Origin: Ascaris suum
Lineage: Eukaryota > Nematoda > Chromadorea > Rhabditida > Ascarididae
Length of the DNA stretch: 64,000 nucleotides
Assembly: GCA_013433145.1 (NCBI GenBank)
Contig: CM024177.1
Location: 4,986,110 to 5,050,109 of the forward strand
Direction of reading: 5' to 3'
The notes below the pieces were generated by a model. The model had not been told where the DNA came from. It saw only the letters and a list, made by a program, of their open reading frames with translations, and made no database searches. The position numbers and the translations under genes are program-made. Positions 59,318-64,000 of this stretch are shown in pieces; the first letter of the stretch is position 1; each line of letters opens with the position of its first letter.

Positions 59318-60727
59318 TGGACCCGAACTTCATGTATGAAGACGCAGACGATCGAAAGGATGATAACCTTGCTGTATACTGAAATGTGTGCAGGGGCCCG
59401 GGGCATTGAGGGCAAAAGTCGCGTCTCGCATTGCCCGATCCTCCCTTCATCACGACTCTCGACTTAACCTCCCTTAGCTACCACCCCCCCCCCCCTCTCG
59501 TCACGACAGTCCTTCTTGTTAATATTCTGAGAAATCCAATAAGAATCTAATAACTATTGAACATGTTGAACTCAAAAACATGACGATGTAAATGGAATTT
59601 CTCGAATTCCCAAAAATTACCACTGTTGAGTGAAGATATCAAATTAACAACTTATAAATCACTTCCATAAGCAACTCTGAGCGCAAACGTCGCAAACATA
59701 GGTGACACGACACACGTGTAAACCTTGCTGAAGGATAATGGAATAATCGCTGCCTAACTCTCGTGGAAACTCTTCAACAAGCGGGAAGCAGATTCTCGAA
59801 CAAACAACAAAAATTAAACGACAGACGAAGGAATGATCTCCTCTTCTTTTGTCTGGTAAACATTCTAATGCAACAACAATCGCTTCTGCGGATGAGTCCA
59901 AAAACAGATCCATTATAAACTGATACGATGGCCAGACAAATGCAGGTATGTGAGTAATACCATCATAAACTGATGTGGTAACCAGACAAATGCAGGCAGC
60001 CCGTAGCAGTTTTATGTAAGGAACTATTCACTAAAACATAGTATTAAATAGTCCAGCGACTGTATTCTAAACCCTGGTGGACATGGCAGCGATGAATGAC
60101 TATACCGCACAAATTGCAATCGCGACAAGGAAAGAAATACGATAGAAGAGTGTTTACCTGCGAGGACTACCTGCAGAATTGGTAAAGTTCGTTGAGAAGG
60201 AAATAAACAATGTTACAGGTGTGCAAAAAACAACAACACATCCATATGGAATTTGGCAATTATTTCCTCAAAAGTGTCTTAAAAGAGACACGATTGCATG
60301 ACCAGCAAGATAGTAATTATCCATAGATTATTTCAGTGATAAAAATTTGGAAAGCACAGCAAAAAAGCAGTAGTTTGCATTTAATATGGTAATACGTTGG
60401 CATCTGAATGAATATAACAGATGTACGCATCATATGGGAGTTTTTCCTTATTGAAACATGGTTTTTCCTTGGTTAAGTACTGTTTTTCTCTTAGTTAAAA
60501 TGTGGTTAATTCTTGAAGACTGGCACAGATGTAAGGTAGACCAGTCGGCTTCAGGACAAGGGGGAATATTGTGTCACGCAAAGCAAGTAAAAGAAAGTCA
60601 AGAGGATACAGGCAGATCGACCGATTACCCGGCATATGTCTTAAGACCAGCCTGCGGCAAAATCGAGAGGATAAAAAGGAGAGATTCTTTCTGATGTATT
60701 CATTCCAGTTTCTAGACTGATTTTAAG
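59318..60727. other. Region without a recognised gene
   Basis: Contains a poly-C tract (59483-59496), a 50-bp-period duplication (59911-59996) and short ORFs on both strands. An 84-codon minus ORF at 59659-59913 has several Cys but no family pattern or splice signals. Confidence 0.45.
59911..59996. repeat. Two copies of a 36-bp unit, period 50 bp
   Basis: Copies 59911-59946 and 59961-59996 share CAT-ATAAACTGAT at the left and CCAGACAAATGCAGG at the right, with a few substitutions between. Confidence 0.85.
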
Positions 60728-60854
60728 GCAGGGCAAGTCTACGGGTTACCGTAGAAGTGCGCGAGGTGATCGGCGGCAGCGTGGAGTTCAACTGCGGGGT
60801 CGTTCCATCGATTCAAGCTATCCTAGCGTCCCTTCTTATTTGTTACCTTACTGT
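60728..60854 (+). CDS. Candidate Ig-like exon fragment
   Basis: A GC-rich block between ATTTTAAG and a consensus GTAAGT donor. In one frame, starting in phase 1 as Ig exons usually do, it reads LRVTVEVREVIGGSVEFNCG, which resembles the first strands of an immunoglobulin domain up to its first Cys. The rest turns hydrophobic and no second half was found, and two other frames are open across part of the block. It may be a chance reading. Confidence 0.22.
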
Positions 60855-63650
60855 GTAAGTGTGATAAACAGGGTGCAAATCGTCAGGGAGACCTGGACGA
60901 GCCAAGGGCAGATGGCCCTTACGCCCCCCCACCCCAATCCTTCCTTCCCACGCTCTTGGTAGCGCCTGCAAAAATAAATACGTTAATGCTGCTTGGATAT
61001 GCAAGTGCTGTAAATGTGCAATTAGAGTGCAGCTCTCATAGAACGAAATCTTGCATTATTCATACCACGGGTTTTTGATCATATAGCAGCTTTATGCATC
61101 CATATCAATTTCATCGCTCCCATAAAACGCCCTTTTCATCTGTCGCCCCTTTCAACATAAAGTATCACTCATTCGTTTCATCGATGAATAGTTTTCATCG
61201 AAACGAGTGAAGAAAGAGAAGATCAAAAACCGAACAAAATCCCTTTGTTCATTTTTAGGTATGAATAATTATAAGAGATGTAAACGTAAAGACTGTATAT
61301 AGTGAAGGTAAAGGTAGAAAGTAATTGGTAAAGCTAAGAAATATAAATGGTAAAACTGAAAGGTAAGGGTGGAAAACGGTATAAAGTGGTGAAATGGTAA
61401 AAAGCGTGAGCTCCAGTCATGAAGAGACTTCCCTTCAAAAATGCGCATCAAATTATGATCATATTTGTGGCGCTCACAAATGAAAAACGCTAACAACAAT
61501 GAAAATTGCAATAAAATTCGGTGCAAATTTTCCCAAAAAGTAAAAAGACACTAAAATTCGAGAAAATTATTTCATTCATTTTTATTTGATTTTCTTACGT
61601 ATATAGAATAAATTATATCGTGAAAAATAGCGGAATATTTTTCGTAATGAGAAAACTCACAATTTTTTGCCTTTCTTTGAAGTACTTTCGATTGCAGTAA
61701 ATGCAAAATTTATACTGCAGTAAATGCAAATCGAATGCACTAAACGTGAGCAAAAAAAAGCACCGAGAAGTGTTTTGCATCAGCGGGTTTGCAACTGAAC
61801 TCGTTCAATCTTCTTCACCACATAATGCATCTTTTCTGAGGCTTTATTGAAGTGGGCTATGCACTCCGTTGATTTTGAAATTATGAGTTATCCTATGACT
61901 AAAAGGACTTTTATTATTAGAATACTTGATCTTCGGTGTTTCATATCACGTAATATTTAATCAGTGGTCTTTTAAACCGTGTAATATTTGATCTTTGATC
62001 CTTTACAATACATAATATTTGAACTTTGGTTATTGGCAGTTACTGAGACATAAGGATCAACCTCCTCACTATTTCTAGAAGTTCTTTTTTCAAAGGATTC
62101 ATGATCCTCAAAAGGATGCGTGCATTTTTGTTGCAGTCACTGAATGCATCCAGTGAGATATTACTGCATTTGCAAGAGCTTTTGACGATTATCTTATCAG
62201 TCTTATCAGTGCAAATACTGGATATGTCCGAAGACCAAGTAGTGAGGCAAATATTCACTTATGAAGGAATATATCAAGTCGGCACACGAAGAGAAAATGT
62301 TCATTTTTATTAATTAAAAACAAAGCAGCGCGGAAGAAATAGCTCCTTTAGTTTTTGAAATAAAAATCGACACAGGGGTAGAGAATACCGATTCCATCAA
62401 GCGATAGGACAATAATTATACCATGTATAAATAAAAGTTGATGACATATAGCGCTAGTAGGGGTTCACTAGGTGCTTTCATAACAAGCTTCCCTAACAAT
62501 TCTTTTTTGAGATCTTTGAAGATCTCGCGACTCCAAACAGTTATATTTTCAAAACTGATAGCTTACCTGTTGATGAGTAATCAATAAAGCTTATTTATAG
62601 GTATGCAACTTGAAATAAAAAACATCGAAGTGCACAATACCTAGTTCGTTCCAGGTATTTTCATACAGCTGTGCAAAAAAGGAGCCAAAGAAGATCAAGC
62701 ATAGAAAACCAATGAAAGCGGACATAATTTTTATCGCCTTTTCGATCTACTTGCGCGATATTGATTTGCAAACGAAAGATTGATCAACTAATCTACTAAT
62801 AACGACACAACTTATTAATGTAATTTGATTCATTAACGAACCTGTTGATCTTTCAACTACCAACGACCTACTGAAGTGTCTCCTAACGGGGATTTTGATC
62901 AGTGAACAAGAACAGCATTAACCTACTAAGGATGGCACTGGTCTACTAACATGAACGTTGGTCCACTAAAGATGGGACTGCTCTACTAACAGCGGTATGG
63001 ATGGAATGATGTTATGATCCCAGGTGATGGTTCAGTGAGCAGCAAGCAACGATTGAATAGAGTCGAAGGGTGCATATTCGTATGGAAGAGGTGAGGCGAG
63101 TTGATGAAGTGTGGCGTGTGTTGCGTTGATGCATCTCTGAAGCTGGACAAGTGCCCACGTTGAGTGAAGCTAATTAATCAACTCTCGTTCAGATAGTCTC
63201 ATATCACTCTTATATCCGATCTTGTTCACTCTGGACACACAAAACATAAAATGCCTCAAATTAGATGCCTTTTTATTGGAAATTTTTTGTATTCGACAAC
63301 GAAATCTTTACTGCAACTTTTTTTCTCTTAGGCGGGTTGTAAGAATGCAAAAATCATTAAACGCCATTAATGATTGCTTAAATGTCGACAGTTAATGGGT
63401 CGTTAAAAAAAATCGCCCATCGATGAAGCAATTCAAAAATCGCTATTTAAGAATAGAACATTCTGCTCTGTCGTCAATCTCGAAGAGTAGTAACTACCTT
63501 TACACTCTATCAAAAGTGATTCATATAGACTGAGACTCTTACACTATACTAAAAATCTATATGCTGCATCGGAGCTGTACCAAATTGATGCAAACAACGG
63601 CTTGCTCGCATGATTTTTTGTTTCCTTCTTATATTGAAAGTGTTTCGCAG
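60855..63650. other. Mostly repeats and unassigned DNA
   Basis: Includes a GGTAAA-rich degenerate repeat (about 61300-61405), three degenerate copies of a GTAATATTTGATC unit (about 61945-62035), two copies of GCAGTAAATGCAAA (about 61696-61735) and a CTACTAA-rich stretch (about 62790-62995). No conserved exon was recognised. Confidence 0.5.
61945..62035. repeat. Degenerate tandem repeat, about 30-bp period
   Basis: Three diverged copies of a unit like GTAATATTTGATCTTTGGT in a row, with substitutions in each. Confidence 0.6.
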
Positions 63651-63720
63651 GAAAGTGAGGATTTTCTCTTCAGCAGTTAGCGAACACCTCGAAGACGCAG
63701 TTGAAATTGAGATTCAATAA
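63651..63720 (+). CDS. Candidate terminal exon of a plus-strand gene
   Basis: After a good acceptor (GTGTTTCGCAG) the frame beginning with one base reads KVRIFSSAVSEHLEDAVEIE and ends IQ-stop at 63718-63720. The TAA stop is part of an AATAAA hexamer (63716-63721). The acidic, strand-like residues look coding, but the exon is short and upstream exons were not identified. A second acceptor (CTCTTCAG, ends 63673) could be used instead. Confidence 0.33.
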
Positions 63721-64000
63721 ACCTTTCATTTTTTTAATAAAAGCATTCTATGAGGGTAACTAGATTACACCTGTTGTTTTCTTTATTGCAAAAGAAGTAA
63801 TTTCCCGCTTCTTTGCAAGATTTCAGAAAGCGATATTTCTCGATCACTGAAATGAATATCTTTTAAAAAGAGAAAAAATTGAAGTTGTAAAAACGAGATT
63901 CTTTAGCAGCATACCGATTGCGCCGCATAAATTCAGATCCGCTAAGCAAGCTTTAAAGTTGAAACTCCGACCACCAGAGGGCGACGATCGAACGGTGTAA
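63721..64000. other. Right edge, nothing recognised
   Basis: AT-rich sequence followed by a somewhat GC-richer end. A minus-strand frame is open from the window edge to about 63880, which might be part of an exon continuing outside, but no motif is visible. Confidence 0.35.

Overview
This window looks like nuclear DNA of a parasitic nematode, most likely of the ascarid/spirurid group (clade III). The genes are split into many exons with introns from about 70 bp to several kb. Exons are flanked by pyrimidine-rich TTTCAG acceptors, some lying just upstream of start codons as trans-splice sites do. Long (AT)n tracts and a decayed Penelope-like retroelement are also present, and the conserved proteins read most like nematode orthologues. 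No ORF track entry is a full gene; all gene models below were assembled from splice sites and reading phase.

Layout, left to right: (1) 1-7.0 kb is mostly non-coding, with two (AT)n tracts and one possible membrane-protein exon at 313-447. (2) 7.0-16.9 kb (+) holds an eight-exon Rab geranylgeranyltransferase beta subunit gene; its third intron carries a duplicated (TA)n-bearing unit and an antisense Penelope-like reverse transcriptase remnant. (3) 16.9-33 kb contains the two 3' exons of a lin-32/atonal bHLH gene (26.06-27.34 kb, +), an unidentified minus-strand exon at 19.0-19.2 kb, a likely tiny minus-strand gene ending at 30.74 kb, and two more (AT)n tracts. (4) 33.1-38.2 kb (+) is a complete six-exon GMP reductase gene. 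(5) 38.9-59.0 kb (-) is one large locus of CCP/sushi exons. It begins with a WAP domain and eight CCPs (a LEV-9 orthologue) and continues in frame through ten more CCPs and an Ig-like module resembling Drosophila Hikaru genki. (6) 59-64 kb has only candidate exons on the plus strand and simple repeats.

The most interesting object is the minus-strand CCP locus. A LEV-9-length protein ends at a stop (50899) followed by AATAAA. An in-frame phase-0 splice donor 102 codon-bases before that stop lies one codon after a lone cysteine, and skipping to the downstream exons turns that cysteine into the first cysteine of a ninth CCP. The spliced long form stays in frame for about 1386 residues. LEV-9 (nematode) and Hikaru genki (fly) both act in the extracellular matrix of cholinergic synapses, so a single locus that can produce both, separately or fused, would be a notable finding.

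The genes do not form an obvious pathway. RABGGTB (Rab prenylation) and GMPR (purine salvage) are housekeeping genes; lin-32 (neurogenesis) and lev-9 (acetylcholine receptor clustering) are neuronal, and from memory both are X-linked in C. elegans, which would fit an X-derived segment.
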